Below are positions 36,479 through 51,340 of a stretch of DNA of 64,000 nucleotides, piece after piece. Every line of letters starts with the position of its first letter. Position 1 is the first letter of the stretch. The notes below the pieces were generated by a model. That model was not told the origin of the DNA. It was given only the letters and a program-made list of their open reading frames with translations, and searched no databases. A program made the position numbers and the translations under genes. The DNA comes from Portulaca oleracea (lineage: Eukaryota > Streptophyta > Magnoliopsida > Caryophyllales > Portulacaceae): positions 3,187,332 to 3,251,331 of the forward strand of contig CM055870.1 in NCBI GenBank assembly GCA_029582165.1, written 5' to 3'.

Positions 36479-37152
36479 ACTATAGTCCTGCTAAAGCGAA
36501 GTCTGAGGGAATATAAATGTAGACAATATTCCCTTTATGTATGATAGTGTATAAAGAAATTGATTCCAACATAAAATATTACGAAATATATAAGATAAAA
36601 ATTAATTAGAACAGGAGGCCAACATTCACAAAATGGGTATTATAATTGTGCTTTTCATCTATTTCTAAGGACATAGGCAGTGTCTATTCGTGCTTTTAGT
36701 AAATCCAATTGGTTATAGACTTGTAGGAATTAAGAAATGTACATATTATGCTGCTCCTGGTATATGAATATGACACAACTCATAATGCTCACAAAAAGAT
36801 GAAGACAATCATATCCAGAACATACAGTTAGATAATTTAAGTTATAATTGTACGATTCCTTAAGTTCTAATCAATTAATTAGTGGCCCACCAAATTGATA
36901 TGTAAAACACATAGCAACTTGATATAATAATACCGATGAAGACTGTATTGGTCTTCAGAATATTAGGGATATTTTATAGCAAATATTTTAATTTATTTTA
37001 AATTTTAAAAAATATTTTAATTTATTTTAATGTAGCTTATCTTCCATGGATGTCACCTAAGTTATGATGAGTTACGACATGTCATTTCTAATCTTATCCA
37101 ATTTATTTATCATTCTTCCAAAAGATTGTTATATTGCAATATTTCAATGTTA

Positions 37153-37316
37153 GGCCCTGTTCTTTGCACTAGATAAAATGAGGTTTAGATGGATTGGATT
37201 AGATTAGATAAGCTATGACTTTTTTTGGGGAATTGTGTTTTTAAAGACAATTTTTTTAGAGAATCATGTGAGATGTGGATTGGATTGGAAAGAGTTATCA
37301 ATCCAAAGAACAGACC
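37153..37316. mobile_element. MITE 600 bp upstream of FKF1
   Basis: The left end GGCCCTGTTCTTTG and right end CAAAGAACAGACC are inverted repeats, with AGATAAAATGAGG and GAGTTATCAATCC just inside. The interior is GGATTGGATT-rich. Same family as 3617-3799. Its right end is about 260 bp from the nearest evening element, so it borders the FKF1 promoter. Confidence 0.6.
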
Positions 37317-37577
37317 TCAATGTGAATGGGTATCTCACTGCACAAAGCATCTCCATAAGCGGGGTCCAAAGAAATGTGCCACAACAAAAATATAATATTT
37401 TATCATGTATTTTCCAAATTCGTGGATAAGGGATGAAACTTTTTGCAATAGCTTAATTTTAGTTTAGGCAAAGAGAATATCTGAAAGAATAACGTGATTC
37501 CTAAGTTTCATTTTCATCAAATGATTCATATCTCATCCACAAGACCCAATAGCTATTAAGCGACGATAAACATGGAT

Positions 37578-37695
37578 AAATATCTCCAGGGTGGGAAAAA
37601 ATGCGCACAAATATCTCCTCACTATGATGACGTGGACGTTTGATGGTGGCTGTTTAGGTGAGATATTTTTTCTGAAAATATCCTTCTGACACGTG
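37578..37695 (+). promoter_or_regulatory. Evening-element cluster and G-box upstream of FKF1
   Basis: AAATATCT at 37578-37585 and at 37609-37616 on the plus strand; a full evening element AAAATATCT on the minus strand at 37661-37669; a CACGTG G-box at 37690-37695. All lie 250-370 bp before the start codon. Known: evening elements bind the morning Myb factors CCA1/LHY and RVE proteins and restrict expression to late day; FKF1 is a late-afternoon gene. G-boxes bind bHLH/bZIP factors. The match of motif and gene makes function likely. Confidence 0.7.
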
Positions 37696-37892
37696 GTTGT
37701 CACTAAACCCAGCTTGGACTCTCTTCTTTCCCACTTTACCCTTCTCTACGTTCAAAAATCACCATTTCACTCCCTTCTGTACCAGCATACCTCTACGATT
37801 TTAGCACTGCACCATTCAAGGGCATTCTCGTCCAAACGACTCCTCAAATATATAATCTGCCGCACCACTGCATAAACCCCATTGTTGAACCT

Positions 37893-40881
<2,989 letters not shown>

Positions 40882-42170
40882 AGTAAGCCTAATAGTGGTA
40901 TTGTAGTTTTGGGTTGTATGTTGTTGAATCAGCTTCCTGTCTGTTGATTTGTAGTATTATTGTTACATATATATGAGTTGGTTTGGAAGATGAAAGACTA
41001 TTGTGTACGGTTACTTGTCTGTGTAATCCTGTATTTGGCCTGCCAGCCATATTATCGGAGGAATGTATGCTGAATACTTGAATGTGTAGAGCTGCCTTTT
41101 CACTGCCTTTTTCTTAAGCTTGTTTGATCTTCCTGCATTCTGCAGAGCCTGAATGTGCCTTTTCTTCAAGACTTAGGAGTTAGGAGTTAGGACCCATGGC
41201 CCATTGATGTAGGATTAGACTCATTGAGGATGAGCCAGCACTAACATTGATTGGATCTCCTTCCCTTTCTCAGATAGCTGCCAACGCTCTCTAATGGTGA
41301 TCACCCTAAAGAGGTGATTGTGGAAGACTTTCGACAAGTGCAATTTATTAGGGCAGGATCATGTGCTTTAGAATTTAGATGTTATGATTGTTTACCTACA
41401 TATATTCAAATGTTCATTCGTAGTATTATAATCATTCACTCGCAAATATGTAGAGCACATGCTCCAACTACATGTAATATATATTGTTCGACAAGTGATC
41501 TCTTTCTCTCTATTGTTAGGGAACTCTATTCTTTTGTTGATACTGTTTTTTGTGTTTGTCTTTATTCCATGTCTACAATTACTTGATTTCTTGAGTAAGC
41601 AAATTGCCTAATTCAATGACTATAAGACCAATCTTTCTTTCTTTCTTTTTTTTTTGGTAGTGTAGACAGAATAATGCTTGAATTAAACCACTCGTATCGT
41701 GTTAGGAAAAATTTTCCCTCTTGACTTTGACAGTCAGGGTATGTGCTTCCTTAATAAGACCAATGTAGATGTCCTTAGATTGCCCGATTATGTTGTTCGA
41801 TGCATTACATAATAAATGATTGTTCCTTAACAGCCTTTAATTTGAGTTTATCATCAATCAAAATACATTTTTTCAATGTATGATTGTCCAAAGTATACAT
41901 AACTAGTAAGCCTTAAATTTTGTAACTGCTAAACAAAATATTGAGAAAATTTATATGCGTAGTTTATTTTAATGATATTATGCTCATTACTAAGTTTCTC
42001 AAGGATATTTTCAATTTTGATATTGGAACAAACTAGTTATTACAACAAAAGATTGGTGGAGGTAAATGTAATTCGAATCACGATACATGTCTTATGGAAA
42101 AATATAGTTTTAGTTCATGATTAGTAATTACTCCGTATTATAGTTTTTTACACTATTTTTTTTATAGGTA
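40882..42170. other. FKF1 3' flank and intergenic DNA, no gene seen
   Basis: The first ~220 bp after the stop are T/G-rich, like a 3' UTR. From about 41,600 the sequence is AT-rich. The open frame at 41314-41586 has no domain or codon pattern that would make it a gene. Confidence 0.4.
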
Positions 42171-42171
42171 C

Positions 42172-42385
42172 TATTCCTTCCGTTCTATATTAATTGTCCT
42201 TTGATTTCAATCAATTTTTCAACATATATAATATTCTAATATACGAAAGTGCTATCATTATATTTATGATGAAAAATACTATTATAAGAATATAATGTTA
42301 TAATTTTTTGACAAGATCTGCTATTAGAAATTGTTAATCAAAGAAGATATTGAAAATAATTAATATGGAACTAGAGGAGCATTAA
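42172..42385. mobile_element. Degenerate Stowaway-like element
   Basis: The left end ATTCCTTCCGTTCTATATTA, followed by ATTGTCC, resembles Stowaway ends. The opposite side has a weak mirror (TAATTAATATGGAACTAGAG). The interior words ATTCTAATATACGAAAGTGC and AAGAATATAATGTTATAA are shared with 11490-11570, indicating the same family. Confidence 0.35.
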
Positions 42386-42730
42386 TTATCAATTATAAGA
42401 AGTTTGGAATATGTTAGCTACTCCAACACTTACAAATGACACCCTAATTGAATAAACTCTATCCGTTAAATGTATTTTAGAATTTTTTTTTTGTAAATCT
42501 AAAAAATTATGAATAAAAATACAATTTTATAAAGTTTTTATGTGTTAATATAATTATAGAAATCAATAATTTTCAATTTAATATATAAATATCTATAATT
42601 TTTTTTATGGGAAAATATTTATAGATTTTAAATCTACATTACCATTTTCAATGTAAATTTCTCCCAGTAGAAAAACTGCATAAAACGCCTTTTAGATCCC
42701 AAAAATTAAAAACAATTACGTGTACAAAAT

Positions 42731-42813
42731 GTACAAAACGCGTAGAAACAACGAATACGCGTTTTGTACGCGGCTTACCCTGTAAAACGCGTCTTTACAG
42801 TAAAATTACGCGT
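42731..42813. promoter_or_regulatory. ACGCGT cluster with a perfect 14-bp hairpin
   Basis: ACGCGT occurs at 42738, 42757, 42787 and 42808, with ACGCGG at 42768. GTACAAAACGCGTA (42731-42744) is the exact reverse complement of TACGCGTTTTGTAC (42756-42769), leaving an 11-nt loop. A second, shorter hairpin is CTGTAAA...TTTACAG (42780-42800). Known: CGCG boxes are targets of calmodulin-binding CAMTA factors. CpG-rich DNA surviving in an AT-rich genome suggests an unmethylated regulatory site. A TATAAAT lies at about 42823-42829. Confidence 0.5.
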
Positions 42814-42836
42814 AAACCAGGCTTATAAATAACGAA

Positions 42837-43016
42837 ATGTTGCGACTCGCGATACTGTACTTACGGAGACGGGACAAGGCAGTGGAAAAGGTTTCCCATC
42901 TGGCTGAAACCAGAATTCAACGCCGACTGCCGCCACCTCCGCCGCTGCCACCGCCACCGTTTTCGCCGCCGGATTTGGTTGTTCCCTGTCTCTCTCCATT
43001 GTTTAAATTAAAGTAG
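42837..43016 (+). CDS. Small proline-rich open frame downstream of the ACGCGT cluster
   Basis: 59 codons: MLRLAILYLRRRDKAVEKVS, then a basic stretch and RRLPPPPPLPPPPFSPPDL. The GC-rich CCGCC repeats encode the proline run. The TATA-like box is only about 10 bp before the ATG, which is too close if it is the real box, so the ATG may not lie in a transcript of that promoter. It may instead be a GC-rich 5' leader of a longer transcription unit covering the duplicated region behind it. No homologue recognised. Confidence 0.2.
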   Translation: MLRLAILYLRRRDKAVEKVSHLAETRIQRRLPPPPPLPPPPFSPPDLVVPCLSPLFKLK

Positions 43017-43389
43017 GGATTAAACCTGGTTAAATTGGATAAAGAATTGAATTGAATAGTAATGTTTGTGTCGTTTAATCGCACTGATTGAGAAACATTG
43101 ATGATTGGGATTGATGGGTATTAACCATATCTCAGGGGCTTGATTATTTCAATTTGGGGGTTGGTACTGTAAAATGGACACATACGACTCATTTTCTCGT
43201 CAAATTTAGGTACTTTGTTTTTCCAATTGACACAATGGATGATGGCAGTGCTTCTACATCATGGGTTTGCAACATAAGATGGATGTTAGGGTTTTGGTGC
43301 CGAATTTAGGGTTTAGAGTTTACGTTTGTGCTTTTGCAATTTTGGGTGTGTTTCTTCTGTGATTTTACAGTTGATTTCAATGTATTTCA

Positions 43390-46300
43390 ATGTATAGCAG
43401 AGTATTGCAAAGAACACTCTTCTCCAAATGTAAGTACTTAATTGTGTTAGTCTTTAACATCAATAAAAAAAGGCCCAAAAGAATATATTATGTATGCTAA
43501 TTGACGACCTCAGAAAAATGTAATGCTAATTGATGAAAATGCATATTTGTACTTCATCATTTTGCAATTTTAGCTTCTTGGCTTGGGTAATTATAGCAAG
43601 GCAAGCTGAAAGGACATACCGAACCTTGTGCCGCCTTTCGAGATAGCCTCATCTTGGTCCCTTTTCATTTTTGCCCTTTGCTGCTTAGAAGTAAGAACTG
43701 TCATAAATCATAATTTTTTAACCACTGTTACATATTTTGCAAGTCCTGTGTAGTAATGTTTTTAACTTATGTTTCTGTCTTTGCATAGTGGTACTTCTGA
43801 CACAAAAGTTGCACCTGGATTCTTTGTGAACTTTCACGTACATTACAACAAATTCTAGCTAAATTTAGTCCTTTGGTATGATGCTATCTCCGGTTTCTTA
43901 ATGTTTATAGCATTGTTTTAATCCTGCTCGTGTTATTTCATTCTGTTTATGATGAGATGCATCTGAACTATATAAACCATGCAGAATTTACACCTTTTTC
44001 TGTTAGTAAATGCATATAGGGAATATCTGTCTCAGAAGAGTGCACCACATTGTGATTTTTACAACATTAGAGAAGTCGATACACATATCCATCATTCTGT
44101 TTGCTTGAATCAGAAGCACCTTTGCAGGTTTGTAATGAATGTCCCAGCTATGGAAGGAACATGATGAGGAGGGTCTTTACGGCTTACAGTATCTGACCTT
44201 GTTGCCTTAGAAAATGTTTTCATCATTCTGGCTTGTGACTATGAGTTAGGAGTTCTCAAAAGTTGCATTTCAGTTTTCTTCTGTATGGTTGTACAACATG
44301 TTTAATTTCATAGCTTGTTATTTTTTGAGATGGAAAGTACCTCACACTGAAGGAAACTTTTGAGAGCTTGGATTTGACAGGGTAAGCAAAGTTTTGTACC
44401 TGCAACAGTACTTTTTCCTTGTCAAGGGCTGATTTTTGTCATCTGTTTATTGTAACTTCTTAACTTGTAATTGCATTTAAGGTACCATCTAAGTGTTGAT
44501 GTGCTGGAGGTACATGTAGATAAGAGTACCTTTCATTGCTTTGACAAATTCAATCTCAAGCATAACCATTGTGATCAAAGTCGGCTTAGAGAAATCTTCT
44601 TGAAGAGGGACAATTTTATTATGGCTAATCTACCTATCGACTTATCTACAACGTATTTTAGTGTGAGAAGTCTGTCAAAAGTGTTTTTTGTTCTCTAAGG
44701 CTCATCTGTTAGTGTAAGGGATGGAACTACATACAATATTTCCTCGTTATATGGTCCTGTTTCTAAGCAGCACGACTTCAAAATGGAAGATGGTGTGGTG
44801 TCGTACATGTTTCAAGTTTTGCAAAAACTCATTCTTCCGGCTTCTAGAAAGGGTCTTCTGCAGGCTGAAAACTGAAAAGGGCAATGTGGTAACTTAAAGA
44901 TGGTGTGGATGCCTCTCCATAGTATTGCAAGCTACACACTTCTCCAAATCCAAGTACGTAATTGTGACATTATTGCAGGTAATCGTATCTATTCAAGGAT
45001 AGCCTATAACATCAATAAAAAGGACCCAAAAAAAGAAACCTTGATCATCTTACTAATTCTCAACAATTAGTGTTTTATGTTCAACAATCTGAAAGGACAT
45101 ACTAAAACCTTGGTTTGTGGCACTATATTATGTATGCTAGTTGATGATAACGCATATTTGTACTTCATTAATTAGGATCTTGTGCTTGATTATCTCTTTA
45201 TACTCACATATACTATGCAAGGTTGTGGTGATTTTGGAAGATGACTCGGAAAAGCTTGTCATTGATTTCTGGCTCGTCAACTTTTATAGTTTCTTGTAGT
45301 TTATTTGATGTTCAGAGCCCCTGCTGCAGAAATTTGTTCAATCTGGTAACATGTTATTAGCTACTTAGTTGATATTCAAGATGTATTGTGGAATCAATAG
45401 CTGCACAAAGTTTTTTGACCAACAATTTTCGAGGGTCACATGGAATTGGTATATCCACCTGTTATTATAGTACCCAGAATAACTAGTGGTTCAAATAGTC
45501 GAACGTGATCCCAAATATTTAAAGCACCAGCAAACAGGATCCACCGTTAGATAGCCAATATGCTACTGAACCCGGGAAGGACAGTAATCCGTCTCACTTT
45601 TATCCTAGTGAGAGAATTGATGTTCTGTTTACCGTATACATACATAGTTACATACAATATTTTGCAATAATGTATCTATTGTGCGCAGCTACCTTTTGTT
45701 AGTATAAGGAGACCGAACTACCTACAGAATAACTTCCATATACTAGTATTGTTCCTGTTTCTAAGCAGCACTTCAGATTGAAAGACGGTGTGATACATGT
45801 GCTAATATTCTGAAGGTCATTTCCAGCGGTTGTTGGAGTGTTAGTTCTACATGCTATCGCCCGTTTCTTGAGGAGGTAATGTTTATAGCATTGTTTTATC
45901 CTGCTTATAGTATTTCATTCTGCTTATGGTGACAGACATCTGAACATTAAAACCATGCAGAAGTTTCACCGACCTTTTTCTACTCGTAAATGCATGGAGG
46001 GAATCACTGGCTCAGAAGACTACACCACGCCGTGATTTTTACAACATTGGAGAAGTCGATAAGCATATCCACCATTCTGCTTGGCGCTTGCTTGAAAGCA
46101 TTTTTGTCATTTGGCTTGTTACTATAAGAATCAGGAGTTTTCACAAGTTGCATTTCAGTTTTATTCTGTATGTTTGTACGACATATTTAATTTCATAGGT
46201 TGTTAGTCTTGGAGATGGAGAGTACCTCACAGTGAAGGAAGCTTTTGAGAGCTTGGAAAGTTTCTTGCCTTCAATAGTGCTTTTTCCTTTGTCAAGGGTT

Positions 46301-46420
46301 GATATTTGTTTATCTGTTTATTCTAACTCCTTAACTTGTAATTGCATTTAAGGTACCATCTAAATGTTGATCAGTTGGATGTATATGCAGATTAGAAGTG
46401 CAAATTACTCCTTATTCTAA
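43390..46420 (+). repeat. Rearranged segmental duplication, non-coding-looking
   Basis: Many blocks of copy A recur in copy B with 80-90% similarity by eye. Examples: TTGCAAAGAACACTCTTCTC at 43403 with TTGCAAGCTACACACTTCTC at 44928; ATGTTTATAGCATTGTTTTA at 43905 and again near 45880; CATGCAGAATTTACACC at 43978 with CATGCAGAAGTTTCACC near 45955; AGTTGCATTTCAGTTTTCTT near 44261 with AGTTGCATTTCAGTTTTATT near 46146; GGTACCATCTAAGTGTTGAT near 44482 with GGTACCATCTAAATGTTGAT near 46353; CTGTTTCTAAGCAGCACGAC near 44757 with CTGTTTCTAAGCAGCACTTC near 45750. The spacing between pairs varies from about 990 to 1975 bp, so order is partly shuffled. No open frame is shared by both copies, so it behaves like a non-coding RNA locus or gene relic. 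Confidence 0.6.
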
Positions 46421-46689
46421 CTCTTCTGCTTTCATTTGTGATTCTTTACTCTCCTTTTTTTTTTCCAGCTTCCAAGGTTTCACAACGCATACAGGAATAT
46501 TGGAATTTGCCTGTTTAACTCATGTTTTTGTGGATGTTATAGTTCATTCCTGTGTCTACAGATATACGGTAGAAGTGCAAATTATGTGTGCAGATGTACA
46601 GTTGAAGTACATGGCTCATTCTGCTACTCCCAGCTGTAATTTCCTGCATTTTTGTTGCAGACTCTCCCTTCCTTTCTACTGATGTACTC

Positions 46690-47600
46690 TGTTTTAGATC
46701 GGACTCTACTGTTGTTGATCTTGTGGCTATGAAACTGGAAAAGGATGATTATAATGGCATATTTCTAGAGTTAGATAATCTTGTCTTTTGGACTTTTGGT
46801 GGGTAGATTCTTGATATTGATACCCTGAATTTGTTGGATGATTCTTAGCTGGGTAACTGTGTCGTAGACTCTCTGTCATTCATTAAAGAATTAGGCATTT
46901 TGGATATCTTACCTCAACTCTTTTCTCAGTTATTCATTGAAGAATGTTTCATGTTTGACAAAGCTTCTTCTAATACAACATTAACCCCCATGCGGGGGTC
47001 TTGGAGACTCCCTCAATATTTCTTGATTTCCATTACCTCTTGAAATAGACAAAAGTTGACTGATGAGTATTGATTCCACCATATCTATGTTTACAGTAAG
47101 AAACAAAAATGCAAATTATGATTTATGAGGGAACGTACGTAAGCATTATGGTAAGATGAATTCTTTAGAAGCAAGATGTGACAAAGGTTTTGTTATGATT
47201 GGTAAGTCATGCCACGACTTTTTTTTATATAAATGTAATTAATAATTTATCAAGGATTGTTGTTTATTTTACTTAACCCAAATAAATTATTAGTCATTTT
47301 TGTATTCATGAAACATTACTAAAATAGTGTGCAGTCTCACATTTATTCATTTTTATTCATAAAGCATATGGAGAGATGATATACTCGTCACTAACAACAT
47401 TTGGTTCAAAGTAGGGGTACTATATTTCCACTTGGGCTTTTGTTTGTTTTCCCAAATTTGCTGTTTTTCTTCTTCTTCTTCTTCAATAGGTAATCATCCA
47501 AAGGCCCAAAGTCACAATTAACGGAAGCCCAAGCTACAGCCCAAACTCCATATTAATTAGTGGCCCATTTTTAAACTTGATGACAATCACAAAACTCAAC
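46690..47600. other. Intergenic DNA before the PIG-M gene
   Basis: A moderately T-rich stretch with no credible coding frame. The last 100 bp carry a (CTT)n run near 47470 and the word AGGCCCAAAGTCACAATTAA. CTT/pyrimidine-rich DNA of this kind is common near plant transcription starts, in line with the predicted leader of the next gene at about 47600. Confidence 0.3.
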
Positions 47601-48391
47601 CTCTCTCTCAAGTCTCAACAGTGGCACTCTGCCTTTCAAACTGGCATCTTGATCTGAGCTCCGGCGACCCCATTTTGTCCGTCGACATCCACACATTAAT
47701 TACAGGAGCTTCGCCGGCGGGAAGAAAAACACCGGCCGGAATATTTTCAGGTCTCAACTGGCATCAATCGAGTCTATTCGCAAGTCCCAAGGTTAGGGTT
47801 TCATTTTATTTCTCTTTCAATGTCATTTCACATTTCTCCTTCAATGAATCAGGTAATCTTTCAAGTTTTAATCGACGATTATACTATGCATATCGTGTAT
47901 ATGATCAGTAATTGAGTAAAAGTGGTGCCTTGGTTGTCGAATTTGAGTGTCAATCTTGATTTTTTTTGTTAGTGGCATTATGTTTAATATGGTTGAATGA
48001 ATGGATTGATTAATGTGTGATGGCGGGTAACATGGAAATTGATAAGTGCTGCGGTGGTGTATTCAGTATTGGCTTCCATACTCAATTATCTTCGATTAGT
48101 TGTTAATAATGGACGGGTGGTCTTAATTGGAACTCTTGGGGTTAAATGTCGATCAGTGGGGAGAGTGTATGCTGTCTTGTGATCGATTTTAAGGGAAGCA
48201 GCAGCAGTGATTTGTTGTGATTTGTTCGAAAGAAATTACTTTTTTACGTTTCGATCCTTACAACATACAGTTGAAATTGTGGATAAAATGTCAAGCTAAT
48301 GAACTAGTGTGATTTAGAGCATCATAGTGTGCATTTCGTGCAAAATCACCGGTTTGCTAATCGGTGGTTCTTACTATTCCATGCTGCAGTG
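47600..48391 (+). promoter_or_regulatory. Predicted leader exon and leader intron of the PIG-M gene
   Basis: A CT-rich start (CTCTCTCTCAAGTCTC near 47600) is followed by GC-richer sequence up to about 47790, where CCCAAG|GTTAGGGTTTC can serve as donor. A good acceptor, CCATGCTGCAG at 48379-48389, lies just before the ATG ATG of the coding exon. Inferred: a non-coding first exon and a ~600-bp leader intron, a common arrangement in plant housekeeping genes. The open frame at 47621-47911 in the leader is probably not translated. Confidence 0.4.
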
Positions 48392-48951
48392 ATGATGATT
48401 ACTTTCCGATCAGTGTTCATATTCTCAGCAATTTTACGTGTACTCTTGATACTGTATGGAGATTGGCAAGATTCCCATATGGAAGTTAGGTACACCGATG
48501 TTGATTACCTAGTGTTTTCGGATGCTGCCGCCTTGATGTCTTCAGGGGAATCTCCTTTCAAGAGGACCACTTATCGCTATTCACCTTTGCTTGCTTTCCT
48601 ACTTGTACCAAATGCTGTTCTCCACCGCTCTTGGGGGAAGTTTCTATTCTCAGCTTCAGGTATGATGGAATCATAATTCCAAGCAGCAGTAGCTATGGCC
48701 TCATCTAGTTGTGCATACGTACCTTCTTTCGCCCTTCTATTTGTCGCCTACTGGCCTTGTGAATATGACCCTCTTTGCCGGATATTTCATTGCTGATGGT
48801 TGAGTGATGCATAACTGACCCCCAACAAAAAAGATGGAAAAGGAGGAATAGATAAATAAATAAACATAGAAGGGTTCTTTTCAATCATTGTTATCTGCAA
48901 TCTTAGGTCAGGTAGAAGTCATTTCACTCTCTCTACAAATTGCAATTTCTC

Positions 48952-48989
<38 letters not shown>

Positions 48990-51340
48990 AAGGGTACAAT
49001 TCGTAGTTGTAATTTTGAGAGCAAGGTGCCATGCGTTCCTATGGTGGATCATTTGTGCCAACACTTTTGTTCCTATTGTGATCTTGCCACTTGCAGATGT
49101 TTGGAATAGGAAGTAAAGGTGCACAACTTCCTGTGGTGATCATCTCAGTCGGAATGTCTATACTTTGCAGATCTGTTAGTTGGCTATTTAATCCGCACCA
49201 TTCTGAAGCTGCGTGGGGTACAGGATAATGTATGCACTTACTCTGTCATTGCTTGGCTCTTCAATCCATTTACCTTCACAATTGGAACTCGTGGGAACTG
49301 TGAACCTATTGTTTGTGCAGTGATATTGTGGATCATCACCTGTATTATGAGAGGTATAGTTCTGGCAAGTTCTTTTGGTACTTTCTGTGCTGTGTCCGTT
49401 CTTGTTTTTGCATTGTAAGTTCTATGGTCTATCTCTTCTGGTGTTTCATTTATGTTAAATATTTATGTGCACCTCACCAGTCGGAAGAATCCTACAAAGT
49501 AAATTATTTGTCAAGGAGAATTCTGTGGTCCGATCAAACAACCTATGGTGTGGATTTACTGACTGAGCGATAAAGATATAAGCCCCCCTGGACTTTTTGA
49601 GTAAGACCGTGGTTAAAATCATTTACAGCCCCTGAAACTTTAGTTTTTGTGGTTCTGAAGGCTATTATTCTGTACTTCCGTCTGTCGGCTGGTTCGTTTT
49701 TTTTCTTCTTCGCGTTTAGATTTGAGAGATGACAGACACTTGGACTTTGTAAATGGCAAATCTGTGTGTCTGCAGAGTGCAGAGTATGATATATGGGGGA
49801 AACTTTCTGAACAAACTTCTGGTCTGTTAAAATTGTTGCCTGATATTCGTCTCGGTTCATCTTATCTTAACAGGTCAAGTGTATCAAGCAGCTATTTGGT
49901 ATGGATTTATAGTTCACTTCAGGATATATCCTATTATATACGCACTTCCTCTTGTACTAGTTCTTGATCCACGATATCTCCAGTCTGGTCAGAAACCTGT
50001 GCTTATGAAGTGGAACTCTCATCAAGGAGAATCATCCCAGAGCTCAGACGCTGCAGAACCAAGAACCTTCTGGACTCTGCTTATGAGCTTGTTCTCAGGC
50101 CCAAGGATCCTGTTTGGGCTGATATCTGGTGCCATCTTCCTGGGCTTTACAGGCCTATTTTATTACTTATATGGGATGGAGTTCTTGCATGAAGCACTGC
50201 TTTATCATCTCACTCGTGCAGATCCAAGACACAATTTCTCCATATACTTCTACCATATTTACCTCAATTACGAAAGGGAATTGTCAATAATGGAAAAACT
50301 CATCTCTTTCCTGCCACAATTTGCAGTTCAGTTGGTTCTTATATTCAGCTTTGCGCTGGATCTTCCTTTCTGCTTTCTGGCTCAAACAGTGGCATTTGTA
50401 GCGTTCAATAAGGTATGTGCAATGTCCTTATATCTTGAAAAGTTACAAATTTTCTCCTTTCATATGATTTCAGCGTCTTTAACTCTTCATTCATCTCAAA
50501 TGCCATGTCAAACCTCCTTTTGCATATGGGCGACATCCCCTTGGTGTCTTTTAATACATACTTTGATCACCCCCCCCCCCCCCCCAAACATAAAAAAAAG
50601 CTCTACAATGTCAACAAGAAAACACATTTTTCCTGCGTATGGAATATGAACCCTAGGGCCAAGTGACCCAAAAACCTATATTGTGATGGAGGAATTGACA
50701 TTTATGACATTTTCCGTGTATGAAACATGAAACCTAGGGCCAAGTGACCCAAAAACCTAGACTTGTGAAGGAGGAATCAACATTTATCTGTGTAGGTAGC
50801 AATCTATCTTACTCAGGCTTCTCATTTTCCCTATCCTACCCTTGTCGGACACCTCTGTACCCGTGTCTCTGTAACATAGGTAGCAACACTTCTATCAGGG
50901 GCTTATTCACATATGATGAGTCTTGACACCCAACTTGATCCAGTTTTCCAGCCATGATTAGTCACTGTAGGATCTCAGTTAAGCACTACTTTTACCAACA
51001 ATGTTGATTTCGGTATCTTCTTGAACAGGTAATCACCGCACAGTATTTTGTGTGGTTCTTTTCCTTGTTACCGGTGGTAATGCCATGGAGTAAGATGAAG
51101 TTGAAATGGGAAGGACTCTTGTGCATGTTATGCTGGATAGGGACCCAACTCCACTGGCTGCTGTGGGGTTACCTGCTTGAATTCAAAGGAAAGAATGTGT
51201 TTTTACAGCTCTGGATAGGGAGTCTATTGTTCTTGGCCGCTAATACTTATGTTCTAGTTGCAATCATTCGACGCCATAGATGCTGTCCTATATTTCAGCC
51301 CCTCGAATTTGCCTCAAAAGGGCGATTGAAGGTTAAATAG
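48392..51340 (+). CDS. PNT1: GPI mannosyltransferase I catalytic subunit (PIG-M / PEANUT1)
   Basis: Exons 48392-48659, 49171-49353, 49874-50412 and 51029-51340 join in frame through GT/AG borders to 433 aa, close to family size. Seen: a first membrane segment, then [18 protein letters not shown] with the DXD-like DVD motif in the first lumenal loop, [66 protein letters not shown] and a final multi-pass region ending [18 protein letters not shown]. Known: PIG-M adds the first mannose, from dolichol-phosphate-mannose, to the GPI precursor in the ER lumen, working with PIG-X. Arabidopsis PNT1 is needed for cell-wall assembly and viability. ATG at 48392 is chosen since it follows the leader acceptor and opens at the family start; another ATG follows it directly. 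No frame break was seen. Confidence 0.93.
48955..48988 (+). repeat. (GT)n microsatellite in PIG-M intron 1
   Basis: About 16 GT units without interruption, some 180 bp before the exon 2 acceptor. Confidence 0.85.
50571..50586 (+). repeat. C homopolymer in PIG-M intron 3
   Basis: A run of about 16 C. Nearby (50630-50760) a segment with ATGAACCCTAGGGCCAAGTG and ACCCAAAAACCTA occurs twice in slightly different form, a short tandem duplication of about 80 bp. Both are intronic. Confidence 0.6.

Noticed and set aside
49722..49967. Start of PIG-M exon 3 in a different frame (81 codons)
   Set aside because: The conserved PIG-M frame starts at 49874 after a CAG acceptor; the other frame has no homology.
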